From Halichoerus grypus (taxonomy: Eukaryota > Chordata > Mammalia > Carnivora > Phocidae), in contig NC_135721.1 of assembly GCF_964656455.1 (NCBI RefSeq), forward strand, positions 45,453,530 through 45,517,529: 64,000 bases of DNA, in the 5' to 3' direction. How positions within the stretch are numbered: the first letter of the stretch is position 1; every line of letters begins with the position of its first letter. This document shows positions 10,631-23,029 of this stretch, piece after piece. Made by a program: the position numbers and the translations under genes. The notes beneath the pieces are model-generated. The model did not search any database and was not told the origin of the DNA. It saw only the letters and a list, made by a program, of their open reading frames with translations.

Positions 10631-13600
10631 GGGGAGGAGATATGAAGCAGTGAGTGACCCATAGACCTCAAGACACAGTACCAATGTTGTAGAAAGATAG
10701 CGGTTCCAGTTTGTGTTTTGTACAAGCCTTGGATATCTGAGTCTGGAGACAGACAGAAATTGAAAATAAATCCTTTTCTAACAGTTTTTTTTTTTTTTTC
10801 CCAAGTGAGTTTTATTTCATGGAGCAAATCCTGGTTGTCTAATGCAAATATTCAGATTATTTGTTTTCTTCTTCTACAATCTCTATTACTCTTAAAGTTA
10901 ATGAAATATCTCAAAGAGCCTCATTATAAGTTGTCCATCAGCCTAAGTTTTAGCCATTTTAAATGACTCTTTATTTTTTATTCTCTATGTAGTTTTGTTT
11001 GTTTTTAATTTTTAAATTTCATTTCATTTTGTTTTATTTACTTATTTGTATTTGAGGACTAGGGAAAGTTGCGTAAGGGTCTATAAGAAGATACCATTTT
11101 AAGCAGAAAGTGTCCCCAATCTGGTTGATATTCCTTATGACCCTTTTTAGTAAGCCTTTTTTCTTCTCCCAGAAATCATTAAGTTTATTTTTATCAGCAA
11201 GTAAATTGTGTTTGACCAGCTGTTCTATTGCACTCATTTCCAGAAAGAATTGGATTTGCTTCTGAACTCTGAACTCACAATGCTAAACTTGGCAAAATAT
11301 GTTTCTTCATTTCTACCCCAAAAGACCAAGCACACAGTTATTTAATATAATGTGATTTCAACTGTTGGTTTAAAACAAAATGGAGGATTACAGCAACTAT
11401 AATAGTACATTTTCCAAGAAGCACCATTTTTGTGTCTTATGGAGTGAAGAAAGCACTGTTAATGCTGAAATATTATTTGCAATGTATTCTTCTTTATTGG
11501 ATCAATACTGATGTATGTGGAGATGTTTTACCAGAACTCAGTGCTTAGTAACCTTTCAGCAGTTTGTAATGAAATGACTATGTGTGATTTATGATTTATA
11601 ATTAAGGGCCTTTAAAAATCACCATTATTCCTAAAATGTGCGGTGAGGTTCATTGTGTCTATTAAGAATACAATAGGATTCCTCAAATATGGTACTGTGC
11701 ACTACATCTTTGTAACTCCCCACTGAGTAAAATGGCTAGGATATAGAGAACATTCAGTAGACTTTTTTTATTAATAAGAATATAAATAAATAAAAGGCAA
11801 CTTGTTCAAGAGCAATTCTCCATGGCATTTCTACATGTATTGGGACAGCTTTTGTCCCAGATTATATTTTCAAGGATGTTTGTATAATAGAATGCCTTGG
11901 AAAATAGAGATTTTCCTTCTAGGACAGAGGGCACATTTGTTCCTGACCAGAATAACAAAGATATTGTCTTCTCCCTGCACAAAGTTGGACAAATCTGCCC
12001 ACAGCCTAATACAATATTGGGGTTTTTCTAAGTGTGGTTGGTTCCTTAGCTATAACATAAGCCCACTGTGTGCACAATAGCCTCTCGGCCATATGCATCA
12101 CTTCTGTAGGACTTGGGGACACAGAGGGGATCAAAGCAAATATAAAGCCCACACTTCTTGCTGTACCATAAATAATAACGTCCTGTGTCTCTTACCCATG
12201 AGTTTTGCTCCAACCAGTATGTATGAAACTGTGGCAGACTAATTTGCTAGCCTTTAAGTGGAGTAAAATCTCCTTCCCTTCAAGGTTGTTGACATAACCA
12301 TTTAGCATGGAGCACAGGATGACCTTGTGAGTAGCTAGGGAGACTGTGAAGCAAAATGAAGGTCTATAGAATTTGGAGTATTAACGTCAGAGTGAGGAGC
12401 CAGTGGAAAAGAGTGGTTCAAGGTATGTAAAGGAAACATAACTGATGTATTAGGTCTTAAAGCATTAACAGGAGAATCTCAAAGGCACAAAAGTAAAGTG
12501 TGATTTAGAGCAACTGGAAGGCCAGTTCATCCCATGTGATTGGAGAAAAGAAAGAAGGGATAGCAGTAGAAAGTTTAATAAAGAGGTGGAAAGTTGAGGG
12601 AAATCAAGCCTGGTGGCCACAATTTTCTAAGTAGTCAGGCTATCTGCTGAGGAGTGGGGTGGGAATTGTATATAAAGTTTGAGAAAAAGGGATAGTTCTG
12701 AAATTGTCAGTAAGAGAATGGGAAAAGTACCTGACTAAAGACAGGTAATGGGATCAATAGGTGGTACTGAAGGCCCATCTGAGTTCAGAAAATAAAAATC
12801 TGTACAGTTTTTAATACACACTGTGACTTAATAGTCTCAGACACAGAATAATATCCATCTTGGGATGGATAATTATCCATAATTATTATCCATAATTATT
12901 ATCAATCCATAATTATCTTGGGATGAACCTTAAAGTTACATACCTATCCCAAGTCTTAGCTAATTTTACATCCAGGGATACAGCTGACCATTGGGATGAT
13001 GGATGAGTAACGTCCGTTCAACAGAGGGCTCACCTTTTAATTCTCCAGTAAAAGTTGAAACTAACATACATGTTCTAATATCTCTTTACTACATGATACA
13101 GTCCTCCCCATCCAACTAATCATATTACAGATTAAATCCACCTTGTCATGAAATCATGTATTAATGAGGGGCCTTGTGCATGCAACTAGAGGTAATTTGC
13201 ATGGATGTCTTAGTTCTTTTTACTATCGAGGTCTAGTCATACCATGTCACCAAAGAACTGTGAGTGATGGGGAACTTCAATGAAGCACTTGGCAAATGCA
13301 TGTCAGAGAAATTCTTAATAATAATAAATCCTCTGACAAGACAAGAGCACTTAAGTCTGATGGTGACATTTTAGTTTACAGAAATAAAGCCAAAGTTCTC
13401 TGCTCCATTTTCAGGGTCTGAATGGTTTTAATCATGCTGTTTGGCAGATAGCTGCATCAATCCATCTCATCATATCTAAATTCTGCCATCTTCGGCTAGT
13501 CATTCATAGACCTATTTCTAAGCTTCAAAAACAAATCAAACCTCTTTTTATTTTTCATTTTTGTTCAGCAACTATGGGAAAAATTCTCTCATTTACAGTT

Positions 13601-14190
13601 TGAATATGAATGGAGCTCCTAAGTAATGAAACAATGCTTTCTATGTCCCCCAAATTAGAAACCTAAAAATTACTCTCAAATCAACCTTATGCTAAGATTG
13701 AGGCTTTAGGAAGTAACATGGCTAGGGACAGTAGTTATACTTTGACTTGGAAACTTGATGGGCTATGTATCTAAAGTCTTAAATCAGGATTTTTTTCCAT
13801 TTTTTGATCCCTCTCTTCTGCTTTCTCAAGCCAAATCCAGCATCTTTCCTTGCTTATTTCCGGGCCTGAATTTGGATTAGCCTTAGTGGGGAGCAGATTT
13901 GTCTTGAAATGCCATGTACATTGCCTATTCGTAAATAATTGTTGGACCTTATATCTGACCCACAGTCTCTGAGGGTCCCCCAAATCCAGTCTGTTCAACT
14001 GTTCCTGGTAACTTGCTTGCATTGATCAGAAAAGTTTGGAGATGACCTCAGTTTCAGTCTTTTCCTGGAATTCCTCTATATTGTGCACACAGCCCTGCCT
14101 CAACATCCTTAATCTCTGTTCCTTTCCTGGAGCTTGACCCATAGTAGATTAAAAATAAAATTAACCAAGCACAATACCTTCTTTATTCTT
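10631..14190. other. Unclassified DNA
   Basis: No recognisable gene. T15 run at 10,785. A small local repeat of CCATAATTATTAT lies at 12,870-12,925 between two copies of CTTGGGATG. The 92-codon frame at 11,802-12,080 has no recognisable domain. Segments around 12.3-12.7 kb have an antisense-L2-like flavour but nothing diagnostic. Confidence 0.45.
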
Positions 14191-14206
14191 TATCCTCAGC
14201 TTTTAG

Positions 14207-14388
14207 AGATTTTATTTATTTATTTGCCAGAGAGAGAGCACAAGCAGGGGGAGTAGCAGGCAGAGGGAGAGGGGGAAACAGACTCCCCACTGAGCAGGGA
14301 GCCCGATGTGGGACTCGATCCCAGGATCCTGGGATCATGACCTGAACTGAAGGCAGCTGCTTAACTGACTGAGCCACCCAGGCATCCC
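14207..14388 (-). mobile_element. SINEC (antisense)
   Basis: Antisense copy with B-box complement GGGACTCGATCCCAGG and head complement GAGCCACCCAGGCATCCC. Perfect 16-bp duplication TATCCTCAGCTTTTAG at 14191-14206 and 14389-14404. Confidence 0.95.
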
Positions 14389-14505
14389 TATCCTCAGCTT
14401 TTAGTACAGAGACTTTCACCTTGCAAATATTATAGCATAATGGAAATATGACATGTTTTCAATTCACATAAACCATACAGATTTTAATTCGGCTCTATTA
14501 CTTTT

Positions 14506-14694
14506 TTTTTATAGATTTTATTTATTTATTTGATAGAGAGAGGGAGAGCACAAGCAGGTGAAATGTCAAGCAGAGGGAGAGAGAGAAGCAGACTCCCCAC
14601 TGACGAAGGAGCCCAACGTGGAGCTCGATCCCAGGACTCTGGGATCATGACCTGAGCCGAAGGCAGCAGCTTAACTGAGCCACCCAGGTGCCCC
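14506..14694 (-). mobile_element. SINEC (antisense)
   Basis: Second antisense SINE 117 bp from the first. Perfect 17-bp duplication TCGGCTCTATTACTTTT at 14489-14505 and 14695-14711. The left arm complement has a short deletion (GCAGCTTAACTGAGCCACC lacks the GACT present in others). Confidence 0.95.
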
Positions 14695-14711
14695 TCGGCT
14701 CTATTACTTTT

Positions 14712-15890
14712 ATTGAACTCACTGAACTATCCTCTCCTCATCTGTAAATAGAAATATTAAAATATACCTCATGACTTATTATGAGGATTAAATAAAAGCT
14801 ATTTAGGCTAGCTTATATTTTTTTAAAAGGTAGCTTATGTTTAAGTATTCAAGGGTAGTTCATAGTACCCCAAGAGCAAGGATAAAGAAAGGACTTAGAA
14901 CAAGAGTGTATGTGAATGCTACCATGAATTTCATTTTCCTTCCCATAACTGGTTGATGGCACATCTGCGATCTTCTTTATTTCTTGAATCCAGTTCCTTT
15001 TCCTCTCTAAAACACATGATAGAAATAGGTGAATCACCTGGAGAAAAAAGAATCTTTCCCTCCTTCAGTTCCAAATAACTTGGGAAAAGACATGTTGCCC
15101 TAGCTTGGGCATTTGCCCACACATGTTCCTGGGTGAGAGGGGGTAGTGAATATTGGCAGTCATACAAGAGAAAGTTGTTTTTTTAAAGCCATCATTGGGA
15201 GCATATGAATCAGGGGACAGTCTAAATTAAAGCAGAAGAAGCAGTATTTTCCAAATACAGAGTTTATGAATTAGAACACAGATTATAGAACAATATTGTC
15301 TAATGAAGCTTTGTATGATGATGGAAAAGATCGCCTAAAGTATAGCTATTGCAAACAAAGAAATAATACTTTATTTTAATTAATTTAAATGTACATAGCC
15401 CTGAATGGTTGGTGACTACTCTATTGGACAGTGCAGCTACAGAATCTTGTAATCACAACTAGAAGCTGTTATTTAATGGATGTATGAATGAATCCCTTCC
15501 AATCTAGACCAGTCTAGACCTGGAAGGCACACTTACCTGTCATCTCTTACTATTCAATTCTGCAGTTTTTATATTTTCTATAATTTCTCCTGTTCTTGGG
15601 ATACCTCTAAGGAGAAGTATCCTGGGAAAGGTGTGTTAGCATTGTTCTGAGAGAGTAGACCAAGCTGGAGTGTGCACTGGAAGTCACTGAGCTTCTACAG
15701 GTGAGGGAATTGCCGAAAGTTGAATGGGGGAGTAGGAAAGTAGGAAAAAAGCAGATGCATTAATGATTACCTGCTGCACAATTTCATATGAGATGTATCC
15801 TGTTCAGAAGTCCTTTAGACAAGTTATTCAATTCCAAACAGGTTACAACCTCAGGTAGGAAATGAGCTACGCACTCAAAATTAATCATTG
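14712..15890. other. Unclassified DNA
   Basis: No gene signal or recognised repeat. Two antisense frames of 62 and 78 codons overlap near 14.9-15.1 kb and look random. Confidence 0.45.
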
Positions 15891-15894
15891 TCTC

Positions 15895-17090
15895 ATGTAC
15901 CCATTCTCATGGTAGTAGCTAGAGTTGCGATCATGAACAAAAACAGACAGCTCCTGCTTTCACATGGCTTGTTGTCTAGTAAGTGACAGACACAAAATAA
16001 TGAAAGAATGATACCAACGAGTGCAGGTGCCATGGAAACCTTTGTGTGAATGGGGAGAGGCACTGACCTATTTTGGAAGGACTGGAAGGCTTCTCTGTGG
16101 AAGTACCTTTTTAGCTGAGAGCAGCAAAGGATTTTATCTTCATGTAAGAGTGATTGGTATTCATTAATAATGGGGAGGAAGAAGAGCAAGAAATAGACAT
16201 GTGACTAGATTTGTGATTTTTAAAAGGTCACTTTGATTATTATTTGGCTAGACAGGTGGGAGGGGGAGAAGTTAAGTGGCTAATGCAATATCTGGGGGAG
16301 AGATGGTAACTTGACCTAGGATGTTGATGGAGATGGACATTGATGCATAGAAGAATGATAATAGTAAGTACAGTTCTTGAGACTGGAGAGGGTATTGGAT
16401 ATTGTAGATAAGTATGAGATAAATAACATTGATGACTCTTCTGTGCATGGATGGTGGTACTTTTCATTAAGATAAGGGACACTGGAAACGGACAAAGTTT
16501 GAGAGAAGTAAGAGCAATCAGTGATTAATTTTTTATGAGATTGGCCTTTGAGACACCCAAGTAGAGATACCAGATAGAAAGTTGATATAATTGCTTGGAG
16601 CTCTTAGGAGTAGTCAGGGCTAGAGATATAAATTTCTGAGTCATCTGCTTATTTAGGGACAAACAAAGCTTGGGGTAGATAGGAGAAAATCCAGGGTGAG
16701 AATATAAAGGAAGTATGGGAAGCCACCTAGGGATAAGTCTTGAAAGATATGAAGAGTTTATGAAGGGGTAGAAGTTTAATACAGGTAATATGGCGCAAAG
16801 GCAGAGAAGAAGTAACTAGAGAAAGTGAAGTGAGAAGATATGTCTTGGAAGCATGTTTCCAAGAAGAGGGAATGATCAACTGAGGTGAATCCAACTAGGA
16901 ATTTAAGTAAGTTCAGTACTGTGAAATGATCTAGGGACTTGGTGAGAGCTATTGTGAAGGAGACAGTATACGAAGCCAGATTGGTCTGGGTGAATGTTTG
17001 GAGGGAGGTAAAAACAATACCTGTAGAAATTATGAATGATGTTTTAACAAAGTTGGCCATGAAGAGGAAATTCACTATATTTTTTACTTA
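15895..17090 (-). mobile_element. L2 LINE, antisense, about 1.2 kb
   Basis: Runs in the order of the antisense L2 3' half: TCATGAACAAAAACAGACAG, CTCCTGCTTTCACATGG, GGCTTCTCTGTGGAAGTACC, AAAAGGTCACTTTGATTATT, GGCTAATGCAATATCTGGG, GTACTTTTCATTAAGATAAGGGACACTGG. Very diverged, as expected of an element that stopped moving before the placental radiation. No ORF. This explains the 98- and 99-codon antisense frames here. Confidence 0.75.
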
Positions 17091-17119
17091 ACTTTCAAAG
17101 AGATACATCAATCAATCTG

Positions 17120-17161
17120 GCATATCTATCTATCTATCTATATGAAATAGTTATTTCTCTC

Positions 17162-17200
<39 letters not shown>
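17120..17200. repeat. (TATC)n and (GT)n microsatellites
   Basis: About five CTAT units at 17,124-17,143 and about 17 uninterrupted GT units at 17,166-17,200, separated by a short CTCT tract. Confidence 0.95.
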
Positions 17201-17202
<2 letters not shown>

Positions 17203-17340
17203 TCATATTGTTCCATCAAGTAGGGATTTATTGTTTATATTAAAAATACATAGAGAAAATGAAGATGCAAATAAAAATGTCCACAATCCCACCACTCTAA
17301 CACATTTTATTTGCATGTATTAAAAGGTGATATTTATAGT

Positions 17341-17679
17341 ACAGTTGACCATTGAACAATTGAACAATGCAGGAGTTAGGGGTGCTAACTTCTGCACAGT
17401 TGAAAATCTACATATAACTTTTAACTCCCCCAAAACTTAACTACTCATAGCCTACTACTGTTGACTGGAAGATTTACTAATAACATAAACAGTCAAGTAA
17501 CACATATTTTGTATAAGTATTATATACTATATTCTTTAAAAAGTAGGCTAAAGATAATGTTATTAAGAAAACATGAGGAAGAGAAGATACATTTACAGGT
17601 ACTATACTGTATTTATGGGAAAAAAATCACCCATAAGTGGACCACACATTTCAAACCTATGTTGTTCAAGGGTCAACTA
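17341..17679 (-). mobile_element. Tigger-like (Tc/mariner) non-autonomous transposon
   Basis: Inverted ends CAGTTGACCATTGAACAA and TTGTTCAAGGGTCAACT enclose AACTTTTAACTCCCCCAAAAC and AAAAAGTAGGCTAAAGATAATG. TA dinucleotides sit at both edges, as expected for this superfamily. The same family recurs at 23.6 kb in the other orientation. Internal open frames (60-74 codons) are not transposase. Confidence 0.75.
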
Positions 17680-17689
17680 TATTAATAAA

Positions 17690-18378
17690 AGTAACTCAAG
17701 CAAATACTCATTACTTACCTTCCATCTATTTAGGTGGAGGTCTAACAACTTACTTTAGAGACATGCCAAAACTTAAATTACTTACCTTTATAAAAGAACC
17801 TGTGTCAAGAGAAAAATCATGACAGCTTTTCTGATTGCTTGATTACTAAATGACTCCTTAGTTTATTCATAGTTTTCTCATGTAGTTAAAAAAATACTAA
17901 GTGTTTCACAGAGCAGGACACAGACTTATAGGAGGTAATTAAGAATTATATTCTGGAATTATGCCTGAACTTTGTGATATTTGGAAAGTAGGTGATAACA
18001 AGACTGTTTTCATTGACTATGTAGCATTTCTCTGAGACCATCAATATTCCGTAAACCTGTTCTTGGTAAATTTCATTCCCCTTAAGGCTATTTTTTAATA
18101 TGAGTCAAAATAGAGCTCTAGCCTACTGGTGAAAAGAGAATATGTTACTCTTTCTTTTTCTTTAAAGATTATTAGTTCCTACATCTCCTCAGTGTTCAAC
18201 TTCCCCCTGAAAGTAGAGGCAGAGGTTTGGACCCTGAATGACTTGATAGAATCCATAAAAGTGAAATCCTTCTCACCGGAAGGATCAATGTGGTTTAAAA
18301 GTTTGATTTAAATAAATGTTGTTTGTTTATCTGCTAAGAGGTAGGATTATGTGATTATCGGGGATTTGTTCTACTCTG
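17690..18378. other. No gene or repeat recognised
   Basis: AT-rich unique-looking DNA. Overlapping short frames only. Confidence 0.45.
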
Positions 18379-19230
18379 GTGAATCTAAAAGCAGTGATTT
18401 TCCCACACAGAAATTACTACAGCAATGATAATAACAAAAATAATAGAGGTGGTTCTGGTTATTATGGTGATTCTATGATTTTGAGGCTCATTTTATATGC
18501 CTCCCTTACTGTAAAGATAGCTATTTATTGGGATGGATTTAGTTATTCTGCTCTCTTCCATCTGGGGATAGAGGCTGCGCTAGAGGCTCTTGACTCACGG
18601 AGGGTGGCCAGCTGCCAGGAGATGGGGCTGCAGCAAAAGGAGGGATTGCAAGGGCATGATGGGAATTACAGAAGGAGCCATAGGAATTCAGATGACTCTA
18701 TAAATTCAGAAAGCAGTGTCTCTAATTTTATTATGGCTGCTAAGCTGTTAGAGAGTTGTCCCTTTAAAAATATATCCAGGTAAAGGTTTTGTCTAGGAGT
18801 TAACATTTAGTCCTCTGCTGGCAATTCTTCCTTTCTTGTTTGGACTTGAATCCACAATTTCCTATAATTCTCTTAGTCCTTTAAAAAGGAATCAGTTTTG
18901 TAGCTTTCTCTAAATACAGCCCCTATATATAGCAGTTAGTTTGAAGACCTAATTTTTAGATGAATTCTAAACAAACGTGCGCTGAAGAGCAGAAGGTAAG
19001 CATTCTTGTACTCAGAAGCCACTCATCCTACTACAATGTGGCAGGTGTGGCGATGCTGAATGCAAATGAACGTTCGTGCAAACACAGACAGTTAAACAGA
19101 AACTTCTCTTCCCCTAGCCATCCATGGCATTCTCTGCCTCTAAGTGTATGGTTTATAAGAGAGCCTTCACCAATAAAAGTTTCCCTTTGAGGTTCACATT
19201 CAGGTATGTTTAGAGGGAACACATATAGCT
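18379..19230 (+). other. Unique, more complex stretch with the longest non-repeat open frame
   Basis: No repeat family is recognised and the base composition is more even than its surroundings. An open frame of 134 codons runs 18,379-18,783; its product has no domain I know. Exon-like signals exist (pyrimidine-rich TTCTGCTCTCTTCC..ATAG before 18,572; CCAG|GTAAAG donor-like site at 18,780; a further GAAG|GTAAGC near 18,996), but they do not prove a transcript. It could be a conserved non-coding element or a lncRNA exon. I do not call a gene. Confidence 0.3.
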
Positions 19231-20085
19231 TGTTTATCTTTAGTGATTTTGTCACTGTGGTCAGTGTGTCAACCATATGTGGAATTATATATCAATTGTA
19301 ATTGAAGCTTTCCATTATACCGAGAAGTTACTCTAGTTCAATTATTTTAAAGAGTTTCTTTTCATTTGAGAATTCAAGAGAGTTATGTAATATGTTTAGT
19401 TAAAATTCCCGAAGCATTCCTACTAATACCTTTTTGAAAATGAGGAGATGAATCTCATATATGCACTTTATGTTTCAGTTAGAGCTGTAGTCTATACATA
19501 GGGAATGCAATTATTTATGGTACATTCTCCCCTTTTTATTGAGGACCTGATGTTAATGAGACAGCATTTTGAAGAGTACATTCAAATTAGTCATTTACTA
19601 TTTATGTCACAGTTTTGAGTCAGAATGGAATTTCGGGTTGGATGTAAGGCTCAATAAACCATATCAGGATGACAAGACACAGAATTCATGAAATTGTGCA
19701 TGGCCCTGATTCCTTAAAGGACATAAGGGAAATTACCACCACTACTCCTATTCAGTGAAATGACAGTAATAATACCTAGCTTTGTTAGATTTCATCTCAC
19801 TGCTGTCATTAGGGACAGTGCTGGAGTCTGTGTCGGTTCAGGACGATACAGTATATTCTCAGTACATTTTGCTTTTGCTTTTACTTCCCTTTACTTTTCA
19901 GTTTCATTGTTTTTCTTCCTTACCTCCCACTTTTTTTTTTCTTTTCACTATTCCAAGGCTATGTGGATAGCCTGTGACAACTACACAAGATGAAATTTGG
20001 AGGCATAGTATAATTTTTATTACGAACCAAGGTAAAGTTTACTGTGGATTTTAACTGTGGACATAGTATAAATTCTAAAGGGACA
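19231..20085. other. Unclassified DNA
   Basis: No recognised repeat or gene; a pyrimidine-rich plus-strand stretch at 19,860-19,950 gives two overlapping spurious frames. Confidence 0.45.
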
Positions 20086-20089
20086 AAAT

Positions 20090-20290
20090 AGCACTGTGGT
20101 TAAGAAGATGGATTCTGGGGACAAACTACATGGATTCAAATCCCCTCTTTGCCTCTTCCTACTTATTGACCTTAGACAAGTTACTTAACCTCTTATTGCC
20201 TCAATATTCTCATTTGTAAAATGATGGGCAGTAATAGTGTCCATATGGATTCTTATGAAGATCCTTTGTTAGATACACTAAAAAGTTGTT
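20090..20290 (+). mobile_element. MIR, sense, well preserved
   Basis: Follows the MIR consensus: CACTGTGGTTAAGAAGATGG, GGATTCAAATCCCCTC B box, CTTAGACAAGTTACTTAACCTC, CTCATTTGTAAAATGATGGGC. Tail region diverged. Confidence 0.9.
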
Positions 20291-20639
20291 AAAATTTTCA
20301 TACTTTTTAAATTGCGAAATATGCTAATATTGACTCTGGACCAGCTTTTGTTTACAGGCAGTTTTAATACTACTGGTCTGTTTTGTCTTATGAAATCTCT
20401 AAATCAGACACCTAAAAGATTCAGTTATTTGGTTGTTATGGACAAAGGAAAAAAAAGTAGTCATAATCTCCTCCTATCTTAGGATCCTGATACTAAGGCA
20501 GAACCAGTCATATTATCCTTCTCACAACTGGTCAGATTTTACTTTTCATAAAATGGGCTCTTCTGGGATAACAGCTGAATTAGGTCAGTCCCCATATTAC
20601 TGTTCATGGGGAAGAAGGAGGATAGGGTTTTGAGGTAAG

Positions 20640-20765
20640 AACTCTGAAGACAGCCTGCCTGGAATGAAATCCAGGAAATGCTATTTTTGGCAATTTAACT
20701 AAACTTCTATGGCTCAGTTTTCTTACCTATGAAATATCAATGGCTGTAGTGATAGAAATGAAGAA
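20640..20765 (+). mobile_element. MIR fragment, sense
   Basis: GACAGCCTGCCTGGAATGAAATCC, GGCAATTTAACTAAACTTC, CTCAGTTTTCTTACCTATGAAAT keep the MIR order. Second sense MIR within 600 bp. Confidence 0.7.
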
Positions 20766-21227
20766 AGAAGGATGGATTCAAGAAATAAAGAGGTAAGAAA
20801 ATGTGATGTTGGGATGGAATGGTCCTATATGACATCCAGACTTAGACTTATGTCACAAATCTTAAGTTTACAAATTGTTGCCAGTTTTTTGTGTTTTTGT
20901 GTTTGTCTTTTATAGTTAGTTTAATGGATAGTTTGAAGGTAGATCAGCCATAATCAGTCCACTGAAAAGGTAAACGGTATGTCTTCTAGATTATTCTTTC
21001 AAATACTTTAGCTTTGAAGGGAATATATAGAACCATAGTTGGCAGAAGATGTGGATTTGAGGAAACATTTTAAGTTTAAACATTGAAATAAAATTAAAGA
21101 TTATCATTTACCTAAGATAATAAGCCAAAGAAAATGAAGGTAGAAAGAATGCAAATGATTGAAATAGTACAATGTCTCAAAAAGTAACAGGAACAGAAAG
21201 CAGGATAAAAGGATAAATTTTAGTTTA

Positions 21228-21571
21228 TTTTTTTATTATGTTATGTTAATCACCATACATTACATCATTAGTTTTTGATGTAGTGTTCCATGATTCATTG
21301 TTTGCGTGTAACACCCGGTGCTCCATGCAGAACGTGCCCTCTTTAATACCCATCACCAGGCTAACCCATCCCCTCACTCCCCTCCCCCCTAGAACCCTCA
21401 GTTTGTTTCTTAGAGTCCATAGTCTCTCATGGTTCGTCTCCCCCTCTGATTCCCCCCCTTCATTTTTCCCTTCCTGCTATCTTCTTCTTCTTTTTTTTTT
21501 TTTTTCCAACATATAATGTGTTATTTGTTTCAGAGGTACAGGTCTGTGATTCAGCAGTCTTACACAATTCA
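21228..21571 (-). mobile_element. 5'-truncated young L1, 3'UTR only, antisense
   Basis: Very similar to the 3'UTR of the long L1 at 52,214-52,556: CATACATTACATCATTAG, GTGTAACACCCGGTGCTCC, CCATCACCAGGCTAACCC, GTTTCAGAGGTACAGGTCTG. Similarity stops at about 21,571 after ACACAATTCA. I could not find a flanking duplication, so the boundaries may have been altered. The open frames at 21,283-21,516 and nearby are this 3'UTR read backwards. Confidence 0.92.
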
Positions 21572-21579
21572 TATACAGA

Positions 21580-22195
21580 AGACTTCTTCCACTAAAATGG
21601 GAGGGAAGAATGGAGGAAAGCACAGTTTGATTCGTTTGACAGTGGCAAAAAGAGGAAGTTTAGAAAGTTCTTGCCTGATTACCTCCCACCCCTTTTTCTC
21701 CAATGAAGGAGGAAAGATCATTTGCTGAGAGGAGGGAGGGGATGTGGCATATGGCACTGGAGGAAGGAAGTCAATATTTAGAAAAAATTCCTGAACGAGT
21801 TCATAGAGAACTTACTAGGAACATATTGAGGAGGATCTGGCAGAGTTTAAGATCTGGATGAATTTGGATATTTCTTGAGGCTATAACAAGACTGGGAGAT
21901 TTTTCTTATGTATTGTCAACTCTTCAAGACTGGAAACAGAGAAGCTAAATGGTTGGATTCATCCCAGCCTGGGACAAAAGGAAGGTAACTGAACAAGAAA
22001 GTTAAGTCCATGGGTGAGATAATGGTGGCACATGGGATGGATTCTGAGTGAAATATTGAGGGAAAATAATGGATTGGGGATATTAGTGTAGGAAGTATAA
22101 CTTCTAAAAAATAGATAATAGAATGAGAGTATGCTGAAGGGATCAATGTGTATTATTAAATGTTAACATGCCCAATTTATTTATTGAATTTCATT
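21580..22195. other. Unclassified DNA
   Basis: Purine-rich segment of the plus strand (GGAGGAAAG, GAGGAGGGAGGGG near 21,600-21,770) with no family assignment. Confidence 0.4.
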
Positions 22196-22209
22196 CAGTC
22201 TATTTGGTT

Positions 22210-22365
22210 ACATCATAGTGCCTTGGACTATTGGAGAGCCAGGAATTCAAAGTCCCAGTTCTCCTCTGCTATTGTCTAACAAGGGGATGTTATGGAAGTC
22301 ATTTAACTTTGCTGGGCTAATATATCTGCAAATTATAGCACAATTTATGTTTTGGTAGGCATTCA
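22210..22365 (+). mobile_element. MIR-like fragment, sense
   Basis: GTGCCTTGGACTATTGGAGAGCC, GGAATTCAAAGTCCCAG, GAAGTCATTTAACTTTGCTGGGC follow the MIR head in order with many changes. Confidence 0.55.
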
Positions 22366-22659
22366 GTTCATATCAAGTGAATAAAGTAGTAAATAGAATC
22401 ATTGGAGTTTAAGGATAAAATTGATATGAGTTATTATAACACATTTATAAAGCAATCCATTTCCATTTCCTAGATATGTAAATATATATCTTGGGTTTTT
22501 TAAAAAAATACAGAGCAGAAGAATTCATATTCTATTATAGTAACTAGGTTGGAGCTTATAAAAAATTTCACATCAGTAATTTTTCCTTTAATTTAAATTG
22601 GACACAGTATATTTCAAGTTAATGTACCTTGTTGAATAGAAGTACAAGGGAATATATAA

Positions 22660-22850
22660 AGCAAACATTATGTGCCAGATACTTTACATATCTTATCTTT
22701 CTCCCTTAATTTGCACAACCATAATTTGAGGGAATTATGACTGTCCCATTTTATAGTTGAAAAAATGAAAAACAATGCAATTATATATAGTGGCAGATAC
22801 AGGATTCAAACCTCGGTCTATGAAAGATGTGTGACTCAAAATCTCAGTCA
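22660..22850 (-). mobile_element. MIR, antisense
   Basis: TTATGTGCCAGATACTTTACAT, TCCCATTTTATAGTTGAAAAAATG and GGCAGATACAGGATTCAAACC follow the antisense MIR order. The 64-codon frame here is not a gene. Confidence 0.8.
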
Positions 22851-23029
22851 TCGCTACTACTACATTGCTCTTAGTTTGCAAAGAGATTCAACAGTTTTCC
22901 TAATGATAATACAATTTACAGCAGTATGTTTTATAAGACCTAAGCATACTATGTTATAAAAACCTTCACATTTTTCTCTAATTAGAAAAATGCTCAGTCA
23001 GAACATTGAGACAATGAAAGAGGGGGACG

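Noticed and set aside
15893..17075. Antisense frames of 80-99 codons
   Set aside because: They lie in a diverged antisense L2 and share no similarity with the L2 protein; they are chance frames.
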